This document shows, piece after piece, positions 44,501 through 53,379 of a DNA stretch of 64,000 bases. The DNA lies in the NCBI GenBank assembly GCA_038496445.1, contig JALMLS010000488.1:186001-250000 (forward strand). Reading direction: 5' to 3'. A program made the translations under genes and the position numbers. Numbering within the stretch: the first letter of the stretch is position 1; each line of letters starts with the position of its first letter. The notes beneath the pieces were generated by a model. It made no database searches. It was not told the DNA's origin and worked only from the letters and a program-made list of their open reading frames with translations. This stretch comes from Trichosphaerium sp. ATCC 40318 (taxonomy: Eukaryota; Discosea; Flabellinia; Trichosidae).

Positions 44501-45369
44501 CTAAACCATCACGAGTTAAACATAGACGTTTTCCAAAAAGTATGCAGAAAAACATACAAGACAAAGTGGATGAACTTGTACGCCTTGGTGTTGTGAGCCA
44601 AGTAGATAGCAGTGACTGGGCTTGTTCTGGTTTTGTTATTCCAAAGAAAAATGGCACCCATCGCTTTGTATTAAATCCACAAAATATAAATAAAGCTACT
44701 GAGTTTTATCCTTATCCAATGCCTTGGATGGATGAAATTTTACATGACTTTGCGAAATATGAAATTAAATCATTGAACGACTGTCCTAAAGGTTTTTTCC
44801 AGTTCAAAATACATAAAGACAGCCGTAAATACACAGCTTTTGTTACTAGCAAGGGTGTGTATGTATTCAATGTACTCTCTATGGGGTTTATGAACTCACC
44901 AGCTGAGTTTCAAGAAGCTATGAATAAAATCTTTGAACCTCATATTAACACTGCTCCTTATATGGACGACTTATTAACTGCCTCACACAGTGTTGACGAA
45001 CATCTGCAACACTTAGAGCAGTTCTATGACACTTGTATCAAGCACAACATTCGTATGGCAGCACACAAAGCTGTGTTGTTTGCTACAGAGACAGAACACT
45101 TAGGCCACTCATTAGTTGGCAAAACACTCAGTGTAAGCACCAAACAAGTGGACAAAATATCCATGGTATCAATACCAACTAGCAAAAAAGACATAAAGTC
45201 GATGGTCCAACTTGCTGGTTATTATAGAAAGTTTATTAAGGACTTTGCCAAAATTATGACTCCCATCTCCTGCATGTTAAAAAAAAAGACAAACCGTTTA
45301 TATGGGAAGACGCTCAGAAAAGAGCTTGGCAAACAATTGTTAAGAAATTACAATCCTATCCGGTACTAG
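41551..45369 (+). CDS. Gag-protease-reverse transcriptase polyprotein of the Ty3/gypsy element
   Basis: ATG 41551 (MSETKVTSEADG). Residues up to about 450 form Gag with a coiled coil (QIAKDALEIAQQREDEVIYL) and a single zinc-knuckle-like motif (CNWCKEKAHGKGVQC), close to but not exactly CCHC spacing. A retropepsin with DSGA (AMLDSGAAVSFM) follows near 43,130, then an acidic linker and a beta-rich segment. RT follows from about 44,480, with catalytic LNDCPKGFFQF and YMDDLLTASH; YMDD is less common in this superfamily than YLDD/YIDD. The frame leaves the conserved alignment after the A9 run at 45,279 and stops at 45,369 inside what should be the RT-RNase H junction. Confidence 0.9.
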   Translation: MSETKVTSEADGSTGPSTSVPIVDDNSGDIPLNPEIPPESAANNSTDLPPDYADAVHASEQIAKDALEIAQQREDEVIYLNESLETFKTDLAAVRAENELLQKMMLKLGSRLGTKDASKPCETERLDIKSTKIKKESNIIPQYHSSSDSDDDFEPKKEETRLPSSKVMHMFTELTTTDRKDLDIWYKFCKYIATSYHINEPTLAMIMRIKVRSKQLKAVLNHIEFNATPTQLYETLKHEIVTPLDEALALGHFRACKQHQGEKLQVYIRRLKDIAQYANKSDLDMMEQFTLGVASNIRAKVHKYYYKQLILFNASKEKDIDAFCKTVFDKAHSCEVLYTLNASFQQNQPLIPRTNVHGKNQNSGLTPTPSNQQPSKHNSSNVSKKDVSNLFKKLDELQKRLDSFSRNRPRTSHVHRDSNGEWRCNWCKEKAHGKGVQCPQYLKDHSPPNRGTSTPTSANSTSTNAAHIELERSISDSTTSHNKRQKTTTTCEKEVTELLQFQGTSKPSIDATSIPLTNIKVNGVAFQAMLDSGAAVSFMSEKAFNKINKDIASTTRNALKGIINDKRPYLAIKQGTSISITSDLMTSTDAHTLGTVTALCKIVDKEVTSVFHVLRASKYSIVLGADFLRKAALIADFEGKMIYDRQWFISQKTKILPKKQQTTTSAKDSSNTASDVTTPDTSENSPTGKRTPDASDSSSEQTTEDALFNEDLDLGEDNDPNLPNANLKLVVKKADSKSAPKLDSQIKDVVNKADIRYVPTHSAKLKWHTKDPRKIALKAKESYECAHGETIEMDFNSTRIPHGATITVSPAVESLGLWPRVQIHGNGKQLYFGAIDFFIRHTDEDNKEKPLTIVKGQTVAYVFINSFNKNDSVYSSLIPDINTSDNSTEFLKRSRIQKPALPVPVLSSEVCLNREPIKVTTTLDEFKDDPILGTIRVNTCILNEDQRKYLVTLLSNKGRKVYTPPDKFGNAKYEPIRMKIKQDTKPSRVKHRRFPKSMQKNIQDKVDELVRLGVVSQVDSSDWACSGFVIPKKNGTHRFVLNPQNINKATEFYPYPMPWMDEILHDFAKYEIKSLNDCPKGFFQFKIHKDSRKYTAFVTSKGVYVFNVLSMGFMNSPAEFQEAMNKIFEPHINTAPYMDDLLTASHSVDEHLQHLEQFYDTCIKHNIRMAAHKAVLFATETEHLGHSLVGKTLSVSTKQVDKISMVSIPTSKKDIKSMVQLAGYYRKFIKDFAKIMTPISCMLKKKTNRLYGKTLRKELGKQLLRNYNPIRY

Positions 45370-47783
45370 TTAGCCCGGATTATTCAAAACCATTTGTACT
45401 ACATACAGACGCTTGTGATAATGCTATAGGCGCTGTGCTAGAACAAGAGCACAATGGAGAACTTCGTGTTGTTGAATACTTCTCCAAACGGTTTTCAGAG
45501 CCTCAATCTAAAGGATGGCCTATCTGGAAGAAGGAATGCTGGGCTATTGTAGCAGCTGTTCAAAAATTCAGCCATTACCTTTTAGCTACTGACTTCACAG
45601 TAGTTACCGACCATAAAGCGCTCTTACACTTAAAAAATTTTAGTGATCCCCCGCCAATTCTTATGCGGTGGATGATTATACTCGACAAGTATAATTTTGA
45701 TGTACAATACAGACGTGGCAGTAAACACGGAAACGCTGATGCAATCTCTAGATTAAGATATGACACAGAGGAAGACTCTCCTGATGTGGATGCATTACTA
45801 GATCCTTCAGACGAAATCAAACCAAGCTTAAACTTTCGCATTTTAGATGCTGAAGGACAAGTAGTATCAGCTAACAGTACATCTATCTTACCAGAAAATA
45901 ATACATTTATTGAAGAATTACAGTTGCGTAAAACTAACCTACGCAAGCTTCAACTGGAAGATAATACTCTGGGACCGATAATATTGGAACTATCGGACCC
46001 AATACAAAAGCAACCACGAAGAACACGCAATCAAGATTTTGTGTTAGACTCTGATGGCATCCTAAGAAGTTATTATGCGCCACCAGGGGTTGCAAAAGAT
46101 GAAGGTACCTTCAGAATTGTGGTACCAACTCTATTAATAAACAACGTTCTTCATCATTTTCATGACTCTGTTTCTGGAGCTCATTTAGGTGTAAATAAAA
46201 TGTTTTACAGAATCAGAGCTCGTTTCTTTTGGAACGGCATGTTAAAAAGCATACAAGCATACGTTGATAAATGTACCAACTGTCAGAAGTATAAATTCCG
46301 TTCCAAAACAACACGTGACGGTCACATGATACCAATTGTATCAAATAAGCCATGGGACATAGTAGCGATTGATGTTGCTGGCCCTTTTCCTACATCGTAT
46401 GAAGGCAACGTTTATGTTTTAGGCATCACTGACCTATATTCCAAATGGATGGTTTTCGAGCCTATGAAAACAGTAACAGCTGATAAAATTGCTGATGTTT
46501 TGTCTAAACGCATATTTAATGTATTTGGCATATGCCAGGCCCTACTCAGTGATAATGGCTCAAACTTTAAAGGTAAAGTTATGGAAGCCGTTTGTAACAC
46601 ACTAAGCATTGACAACCGCTTCATAGCGCCATACAACCCCCAATGTAATGGTCAGGTTGAACGCTCTTTTGGCACTCTAGTACCACTCTTACGAGCACTT
46701 GTTACAGACTCTCCCAGAGAATGGGACGAATACTTACATTTTGTGCAATTTGCACTGAACACTTCAGTAAACCGAACCACTGGAGTGACACCTTATCAAG
46801 TTCTATTCGGCAGAAATGCTATTTTGCCAGTAGACAATATTTACCTTAATAACATGCCCACTGACCATGTGGACGCTGCTCATTACGCAGCTAATCTAGC
46901 ATTAAAAATTGCTAAATCTAAAGTGTTTGTTGACGAGCATTCTAAAGCTCTGAAAGCCAAATATAAACAACACAAAGATAAAAAAGTCACAAAAGTGAAA
47001 CAATTCGAAATAGGACAGCAAGTCTTACTTTGGAAAGAACTTTTAGGTGATGGCCCTAAAAAGCTTAAGCAACAAAGGCTTGGTCCTTACCAAATAGTTG
47101 CAAAGTTAGGCCCTAAAACTTACAGAGTCAGTCATCTAGAGACTGGAGAAATTGAAACGGCTGATATGAAACGCCTTATCGATTATAAACAGACTTTGTC
47201 TTCAACTGAAGATACAATTGATGTTGCTGAACATCTACTAGCTGGTTTACCAACAGCGCCTCGCTTCCTTCAAGATGAAGAAGCCTATGATAGGCAACAA
47301 ACGTCTGACGACTCACCAGACTTAACATTAGCACAAAGTGCAGATGTAATTAACTTGGATGTAACCAATCCAGAGCTGTTATCAGCTCCTGTCATTGATA
47401 TTACTGATAATGATGTATTACCAGTTTATGACACTTATATTAATACGGTGGTTGAATCACCAAACTCAACTATGGAGATACCGGCCGTACAACAACAAAA
47501 CCCTTCCAATACCCACCCTATGTATGTGGTAAAGGAGATCTTAGAAGAAACATCTGACGTCCTCCACAATCAACCAGAGATGTCTTCGAAAAAGCTAAAC
47601 CGCATGAAGAAACAACTCAAACTTACATTCTCGACAAGTGCCGGTTTTATTACAAACTCCAGGCGTGCATCCCTTTACAGAAATGCAGTTCAACATACAG
47701 AATCACAAGATGAACTCATTCAGCTCTTGGACACGTGGATTCACACTTTTGACGACGAATTTTCCTACGATCTGGCGAAGTGA
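45288..47783 (+). CDS. RNase H-integrase part of the retrotransposon polyprotein
   Basis: Continues the polyprotein in the -1 frame. RNase H: VLHTDACDNAIGAVL (catalytic Asp), ECWAIVAAV and VVTDHKALLHL. Integrase: zinc-binding HHFHDSVSGAHLG...CTNCQK, then the catalytic triad in AIDVAGP, LLSDNGSNF and NGQVERSF. After it, a GPY/F module (RLGPYQIVAKLGPKTYRV) and about 190 residues of unassigned C-terminus. No chromodomain was recognised. There is no ATG near the frame start, so expression needs frameshifting or the element is a mutant. Confidence 0.85.
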   Translation, partial: DKPFIWEDAQKRAWQTIVKKLQSYPVLVSPDYSKPFVLHTDACDNAIGAVLEQEHNGELRVVEYFSKRFSEPQSKGWPIWKKECWAIVAAVQKFSHYLLATDFTVVTDHKALLHLKNFSDPPPILMRWMIILDKYNFDVQYRRGSKHGNADAISRLRYDTEEDSPDVDALLDPSDEIKPSLNFRILDAEGQVVSANSTSILPENNTFIEELQLRKTNLRKLQLEDNTLGPIILELSDPIQKQPRRTRNQDFVLDSDGILRSYYAPPGVAKDEGTFRIVVPTLLINNVLHHFHDSVSGAHLGVNKMFYRIRARFFWNGMLKSIQAYVDKCTNCQKYKFRSKTTRDGHMIPIVSNKPWDIVAIDVAGPFPTSYEGNVYVLGITDLYSKWMVFEPMKTVTADKIADVLSKRIFNVFGICQALLSDNGSNFKGKVMEAVCNTLSIDNRFIAPYNPQCNGQVERSFGTLVPLLRALVTDSPREWDEYLHFVQFALNTSVNRTTGVTPYQVLFGRNAILPVDNIYLNNMPTDHVDAAHYAANLALKIAKSKVFVDEHSKALKAKYKQHKDKKVTKVKQFEIGQQVLLWKELLGDGPKKLKQQRLGPYQIVAKLGPKTYRVSHLETGEIETADMKRLIDYKQTLSSTEDTIDVAEHLLAGLPTAPRFLQDEEAYDRQQTSDDSPDLTLAQSADVINLDVTNPELLSAPVIDITDNDVLPVYDTYINTVVESPNSTMEIPAVQQQNPSNTHPMYVVKEILEETSDVLHNQPEMSSKKLNRMKKQLKLTFSTSAGFITNSRRASLYRNAVQHTESQDELIQLLDTWIHTFDDEFSYDLAK

Positions 47784-47814
47784 GGACACTTCTCTTTGTA
47801 ATACGAGGGGGATA

Positions 47815-47965
47815 TGTCGCAGAACCTACGACTACCTCTTTCCTAGAACACGTTCACATGAAGTTACCTAATCTGTAAACGTGTAGTCAAACCTAATAAA
47901 CAGATTTCTCATCACTCATTTCCGTTTACAACTGCTCTATAGGGTCCTAACCTCCCTATACGACA
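47815..47965 (+). repeat. 3' LTR (151 bp)
   Basis: Matches the 5' LTR throughout by eye; followed by the TAAA duplication at 47,966-47,969. Confidence 0.95.
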
Positions 47966-48423
47966 TAAATGCGAATAAGCCGTTACAAAAGCGCTATCGA
48001 GGCTATAAAAATATGTTGTTTTTACAATTTCGCTTTTTTTGGCAAGTTATGTGATTTTTCGGTTTGTTTTACACTAAACTCACTTTTATGCATCCAAAAG
48101 TGTATTATGCACTTGTAAAAATACACCTTGAGAAGATTAATTCGTTTTAAGTACAAGGGTCTGTTTTGCAAACTATAATCCCGTGTAGCGCTTGTTTGAT
48201 ACAGGGAAAACTACTGCTCAAGCACTAGAACGTATAATATAGTTTAAAGCGCAGTTGAAAACTGTGTGACTTAACATAAAACTTTCCAAATATAATTTCT
48301 GGGGACTAGGTATTTGATTCAAAGATAAACAACAATGATAGAAGTACGAATAGAGCGAAAGTCAACGCCAGACAACAATAACTGAACGGTTGCTGTATCG
48401 CATTACAAGAAGTTTTATTGGTC
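47966..48423. other. Intergenic region right of the retrotransposon
   Basis: Old flanking DNA interrupted by the element (continues from 40,985). AT-rich, no gene or RNA recognised. Confidence 0.4.
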
Positions 48424-49939
48424 ATGGAAGAAGCTGGCGCTAACGCAGCTTCTTTTCAGAAGCTTTTAGCCGCACTGAACGCAAAAAAATGTACTACCTT
48501 AGATGTGGACAAGGAAATACCGCAATATATATCCTGTATGCGTGACAGCAACGATGCTCAGCGCAAATTATTTCTAACTGCACTTGTACGCCCAAAATCG
48601 TAAAAAACAACTTTTTGTTCTTAAAGTAGTAATAACTTCGTTTATTCACCTTCCTCGTATCAATAACTCCAGTTAACTTACATTTACTAGCACACAAGTG
48701 GAATTAAGCACGTTTACACACGCCCTGGAGCGTTAGGTAGTTCCTTTAGATCGAGAGACGAAGAAGGCAGGCCAAGAAATGTCAATCTAACAGTAACTTA
48801 TCTTCATCTCACTCCTACACTTACTTAACTTACTTTTGGTATAGCCTATAGTTGACCGTATTGTTAGAGTTCTAATGGACGACTTGAGAACTTTCGTAGT
48901 CAGACTTGGAGAGCCTGGAGATAAATACAACTTATCGAACTTGTTCAATTGTACTTTCTTTTTTTTCTGTTTTGCCACTTTTTTACTCACCCTCTTAGTA
49001 TTCAGTTCCAGGCGCCCACCAAATCTTGAGACGCTAGAGTTTGGTAGCCATGAGTTATTAAAAGAGAGCTACACAAGAAGTCTGGCTGTAGGATTCTACC
49101 CTAAGCTGCAAACTCTTACTATAAAAGGCTTGGGAAATGCTGGTATTGAACATTTGGCAAATATGCTCGTTGAACGGAAGTGTTGGTCACTTAAGTTTCT
49201 TAATATAACGTTCAGTGTTTTAAATGCTAAGGAAAAGCACTTTGTTAAGTTTTTCAATGCTGTGAGAGAATCCACAAGTCTAAAAAAAGTGAGTATTATC
49301 TTTGCATTGAAAGCTTTTAGGCCAAATGAAAACAGTAAGTATAATCTACTCACTTTACATCTTTATCATACTTATTCAGCTTTAGTTGCTAGTGCTTTGG
49401 AACAAGCTTCCTCAAGAGTAAACATACAGATTTCTAACCCAGGCGAAGAGCCCTTAATACTGGAAGAAGAGCAAGTCATCATCGGTGAAGAACAAGGCAT
49501 ACTCGGTGAAGAACACGGCATACTTGGTGAAGAACACGGCATTATTGATGAAAACCCGGGCACGAAAGCCGAAGAACAAGTGTGGCAGCACGTGCCAAAA
49601 CCAAAGAAAAAACAAACGAAGAAGAAACAAAGAAAGAAAAAACGCCGAAAAGAGGAGACAAACAACAAGCAACAAAAGAAAGTTGCCAAAAAAAGAAATT
49701 ACAAAACAACCTCAGAGACTTCTAAATCACGTGTTAAAAAAACACAAAAGAAGGCAGATCAGGCTAAAACAAAAAATGGTGTATTTCCTTCGCCGTACTT
49801 AGATGAATCAGATTCATCTGGGTCCTCTCAACGAGATATTGATAAAATGCAAGACAGAATAGTTTTCCTTGAAAACCAAGTTGCTACGCTTACAAAACAG
49901 ATGAAGCACGTGCTATCCATACTTCCCCAGCACAAATAA
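48424..49939 (+). CDS. LRR-like protein with acidic repeats and basic C-terminus
   Basis: Four exons join in frame: MEEAGANAASFQKLLAALN (ATG 48424), then HTSGIKHVYTRPGALGSSF, then PIVDRIVRVLMDDLRTFVVR and, after a 48-nt intron (about 48,952-48,999), SSRRPPNLETLEFGS. Leu-rich units follow (KLQTLTIKGLGNAGIEHLA; WSLKFLNITFSVLNAK; SLKKVSIIFALK). A degenerate octapeptide repeat of the form GEE-[QH]-G-I-[LI] lies at about 49,462-49,550, then a strongly basic stretch (KKKQTKKKQRKKKRRKEE) and a terminal coiled coil (IVFLENQVATLTKQMKHVL). Resembles the gene at 8,735-9,754. Likely nuclear or nucleolar from the basic region; function unknown. Confidence 0.7.
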
Positions 49940-50318
49940 ACTATTAGTTTTTTTATGTTCCCTTTCTGTTAGATCCCTATTGTCCACTGGCTCCTACCTA
50001 CAACAACAACAGTAGTACAGATTAGATTGGAGTAGATCCTTTCTCTTGACCGCTTAGTTATGAATCCTAAGACCCCTTTATAAGTCTATGAAAGTTATAA
50101 CCTTGCAATAATTGTCGTGAGCAGAACATACATCAGTGGTTTTTTTGTAATGATTAAGTAGTTTGTTTATGTACGTATTATTTTTGAGTATCTTTATATA
50201 TTATTGAGTTAAATGCAGAGTATACAAGAATTAACAAGCGCCAAATGTTTGTACATAAGAAAAAATGAAAGTGGAAGTGAAACCCGGATCAAAAAAAAAA
50301 GTTGCAAAAGAAGAGGAA
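49940..50318. other. Convergent intergenic region
   Basis: AT-rich 3' regions of two convergent genes; nothing identified. Confidence 0.4.
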
Positions 50319-51356
50319 TCAAGGTTCTATTTTTTTCTGCTCTTTAGGTGTATTTGTCTCCCAACCGTTTCTGAGAATATTATTAATATTACTTCCAATA
50401 CCAAAAGTAGGACCAATCCTACCAATACGTGCGCCTGTTGTTCTTATATAATTACTTCTTATCAACCTTAACCTTTCTGAAACTTTTGCGTTTGGTCTGT
50501 TGTACCAATCAAGACCAAGCAAGTGGAGTGGTGATGAGACAAACTGAGCAAGCGTAGGAAGCGCAAAAGTAGCTAGTTGTAAACTTATCATAGAAGATGT
50601 TGCAATGACAAGCATTGAAGGAAGAGAGAATGAAGTAGCACATGTTATCATATCTCTTAAAGCGAAAATACCATATGTCCTTGTCGGAAGTGTACGTGGT
50701 ACACCTGTGTGGAACCACATTGAAAACATTCTATCTTGTATGACTGATCCAGGTATATTAACAGCGACCTTGTGTAAAACAATCAGTATGAGATACAAAC
50801 AGTAGAAAACTTTACAAAAAAAAAAAAAAAAACACTGTCGTTTTGGCATGTCAGTCAGTTGACTGGTACTTAAAACGACATAGAAGGGTATGAAAATGTG
50901 TATTAATACATAGAGGGTACTGTCACCGTTTTTTAAGTGCAACAGTGAAAAATAAAGAACAAAAGAAGACAAAAACTTTTCAGGAAAGTTGTTTTGGGGT
51001 TTTTTATGAAATTTATGATGTACCGTAGAAATAAATCTGGCTGTCTGTGGTGTAGTAACACTAGGGAAATACTCTGCAAATGTTGCTGCCGCATTTGCGG
51101 CCCAAAAAGTTAAAGTATAGATCCCGAAAACTAACATAAATTCTGGGCGAGAAAAGTACACTCTTGGCTTTTTAAGCATAAGTGTCCAACCTTCTACAAG
51201 ACCCGATTTGATACTTAAACGACGCCCATTAACAGCCTCTACTACCGATTTATCTATTGTAGTAACAATTGGACTAACAAACATCGCTGTAGCTGTGCCA
51301 GCCATGAAATCGATGACAGATTTGTACAGAGGCGTCTTTGTACTGTTTTCGCTCAT
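50319..51356 (-). CDS. Multi-pass membrane protein, fungal mitochondrial-type family
   Basis: Two main coding blocks. The first (ATG 51356) reads PLYKSVIDFMAGTATAMFVS + PIVTTIDKSVVEAVNGR, then RPEFMLVFGIYTLTFWAANA. After an intron of about 240 nt (about 51,028 to 50,775) the second reads IPGSVIQDRMFSMWF, YGIFALRDMITCATSFSLPS, and SSPLHLLGLDWYNRP followed by RIGRIGPTFGIG. From memory, LLGLD-x-YNRP and R-[IV]-GRIGPAFG-[IV]-G are shared with an uncharacterised fungal family of mitochondrial membrane proteins. Four or so hydrophobic segments. No enzymatic motif. Confidence 0.65.
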   Translation of the reverse strand: MSENSTKTPLYKSVIDFMAGTATAMFVSPIVTTIDKSVVEAVNGRRLSIKSGLVEGWTLMLKKPRVYFSRPEFMLVFGIYTLTFWAANAAATFAEYFPSVTTPQTARFISTVHHKFHKKPQNNFPEKFLSSFVLYFSLLHLKNGDSTLYVLIHIFIPFYVVLSTSQLTDMPKRQCFFFFFCKVFYCLYLILIVLHKVAVNIPGSVIQDRMFSMWFHTGVPRTLPTRTYGIFALRDMITCATSFSLPSMLVIATSSMISLQLATFALPTLAQFVSSPLHLLGLDWYNRPNAKVSERLRLIRSNYIRTTGARIGRIGPTFGIGSNINNILRNGWETNTPKEQKKIEP

Positions 51357-51450
51357 TTCTTCTTTGTTTAAAGCTAGTTTATGCGATATAAGGTAGATAT
51401 AGGTATATTTGAGCGTCGATATCACTTATACGACGTACAGTTACCAATAA

Positions 51451-51705
51451 ATGGAGATTAGAAAAAACGTTGACCAAAAATATGAAAAATGGGCTACAAT
51501 CACGTGCCGTAAAGAATTGTTGAAAAAACACGCAATTTTATGTAGGTGTAGTCTTTGTGATAGTTCGTCGGAGATGGCATTGATGATTTTCCCAACGAAA
51601 GACCGAAGGTTACTTACTTTTACTTATGCGTCATTGGTTTTTATACAGTTTAATCAAACTTTTGAAAGAACGGTGACACGCAATTTGAACTTTCCAAACA
51701 TGTAA
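51451..51705 (+). CDS. Small ORF with CxCxxC motif
   Basis: ATG 51451, 84 codons. Contains CRKELLKKHAILCRCSLCDS, which resembles the post-SET tail of SMYD-type SET proteins (R-x-x-L...F-x-C-x-C-x-x-C), but no SET domain is near. The right half may be an intron. Weak candidate for a small zinc-binding protein or a relic. Confidence 0.3.
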   Translation: MEIRKNVDQKYEKWATITCRKELLKKHAILCRCSLCDSSSEMALMIFPTKDRRLLTFTYASLVFIQFNQTFERTVTRNLNFPNM

Positions 51706-52451
51706 AAAAAAGGTCAAAAGTAACATATGCTTTTCAGAGTGGCTACAATAGTGTGTGAGGTTGTTGTATTTAATCAAATTAAAAAAATGTGATACAAAAA
51801 AAAACTGGTGACTCCTTTCAATCACGTGGTACAAAACGATAGCTAACGACGCCTGAAATGGTAAAGCAATGATAGAAACATACAAGTGCGTTGTTTAGTG
51901 TATTTGAACACTCCAAGTATTGCTGTTTTAAGTTAATTTTGAAATAATGTAGCGCTTTATGATTTCACATTTGTATCTTTAGGGTCAGACTATGTTTAAA
52001 AAAGATAGCATCTATAAGATTACCAAGGTAGTGAGGGGTTTAAAAAAGATATTGGCAGCAGTGCACATTATCCATAAGTTGCTGCACCGTTTTCGTAGTG
52101 AAACTTTTTGCGTTTTTTGATTACTGAACACACGAGGTTCTACCTGGTTACCAAAAACGGGCATGTTGCTATATTTTGACTAAAACATAAGCTCCAGCTG
52201 ATATTGCTATCCTTATTCCGAGACTTCACGCAACTATAGTATTAGGAAACTTCACTAAAAAAAAGTCAATGCGGTGGAATGTCACAGTCTCTGTTCGTTC
52301 ACTTTGTATTTATGAACTTTATAAAGGACAAGTACACACCTAATTTTGGTCATTTCATACAAATCGTTGGCGTTGATGTGTTCTTTTCCAAATTTGGAAT
52401 CGCCAAAATTTTGATAGCCAAATACCTTCGTCACTTTCTTATTAGTTAACA
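51706..52451. other. Long stretch without a recognised gene
   Basis: About 750 bp, AT-rich, with CACGTG at about 51,822. Open frames are short and lack ATG. It includes the promoter of the secreted protein that follows. Confidence 0.4.
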
Positions 52452-53232
52452 ATGATGAAAGTATTTCTCTTTCTTTGCGTTGTCGTTGCTGTCGCTGCAC
52501 TAGATGTCCCATTCTTCGTCAAGTTTGAAGAATGCAAAAACAAGATGATCAACTCAACTGACTTCGAGGTACGTACCACTAGCCACTACAAGTAAGGCGA
52601 ATGCTAATAGTAACGGATATAGACTTTTTGCAAAGCCACACCTCAAAAGACTACTACAAAGTTTGGTACGCCTTTTTTATTGATATGTGACGTTCTAATA
52701 GTACGTTTTAGGTACCGTTGATGGTGTTGAAATGGAAGTCGTCTCTGCCGGCTTAGGAACTGTTGGTACGGCTAAGCAAAGCCTTAAAACCTCGGTGCAA
52801 CGACTGGTATTCTTACAATTCTTATTTAGCTCACCTTCAACTAAACACTGAATTTACGCCTCCATTGACCGTAAAATACTTGCCAACATCCACACGTACT
52901 GTTTTCTAGCGGTTTTCTCATCACCTAATTAAAATACAATAGTTTCTTTTGGTACACACAGACATAAGCCACATACACTACAATTGAAGGCCGTAGACGG
53001 TACAACTGTCTCCATTTCAAAGGATAAGACTCATTTCTCTGTACGTCAAAGAAAAGTTCGGCAATAGCTCTTTTTGCTAATTGTATCTTTGTAGGGTCTT
53101 TTGGAGATTCATGGTGGTACTGGTAACTTTGCTAAAGCAACTGGCTTCGTAACAGTTACTTCTACTTGCCATCCTTCTGGAAAACACTGCACTGATTACT
53201 TGACTGGTATTATTGTACTTGCTGATAACTAA
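52452..53232 (+). CDS. Secreted protein with barrel-like GGTG motif
   Basis: MMKVFLFLCVVVAVAALDVP is a clear signal peptide. Exons: KFEECKNKMINSTDFE, TFCKATPQKTTTKFG, TVDGVEMEVVSAGLGTV, then (after one or two introns I could not fix) HKPHTLQLKAVDGTTVSISK and LLEIHGGTGNFAKATGFV followed by a Cys pair (CHPSGKHC) and TAA 53230-53232. GGTG-x-F-x-x-A-x-G is characteristic of dirigent/allene-oxide-cyclase-type beta-barrels, so an extracellular barrel protein is possible. Short length and extra Cys leave this uncertain. Confidence 0.55.
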
Positions 53233-53379
53233 ACGGTTGTCATAATAAAGCAGCATAGTGCTTCTCTAATTCCATTTTTGATTTGTTCATTGCCCAGACA
53301 TCCCCTTTGCTACTCATGAAACCTGATGGCTCAGCAACAAATTACCTCACATAATTAATCAAAGTCGAGAAAAAAAATG

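Larger units (their letters stand above)
40986..47965 (+). mobile_element. Ty3/gypsy LTR retrotransposon, full length
   Basis: 6,980 bp bounded by identical 151-bp LTRs (TG...CA) and flanked by a 4-bp TAAA duplication (40,982-40,985 and 47,966-47,969). A primer-binding site starts TGG at 41,140 and a purine tract (GAGGGGGA) precedes the 3' LTR near 47,805. The domain order Gag-PR-RT-RNase H-IN with a GPY/F-type module after integrase places it in Ty3/gypsy (Metaviridae). No envelope-like frame is present. Identical LTRs mean the insertion is recent. Coding is split by a frameshift at an A9 run (45,279-45,287). Confidence 0.95.

Noticed and set aside
49372-49689. Minus-strand ORF rich in Phe, Cys and Ser repeats
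   Set aside because: Shadow of the acidic repeats and lysine-rich block of the plus-strand LRR-like gene.
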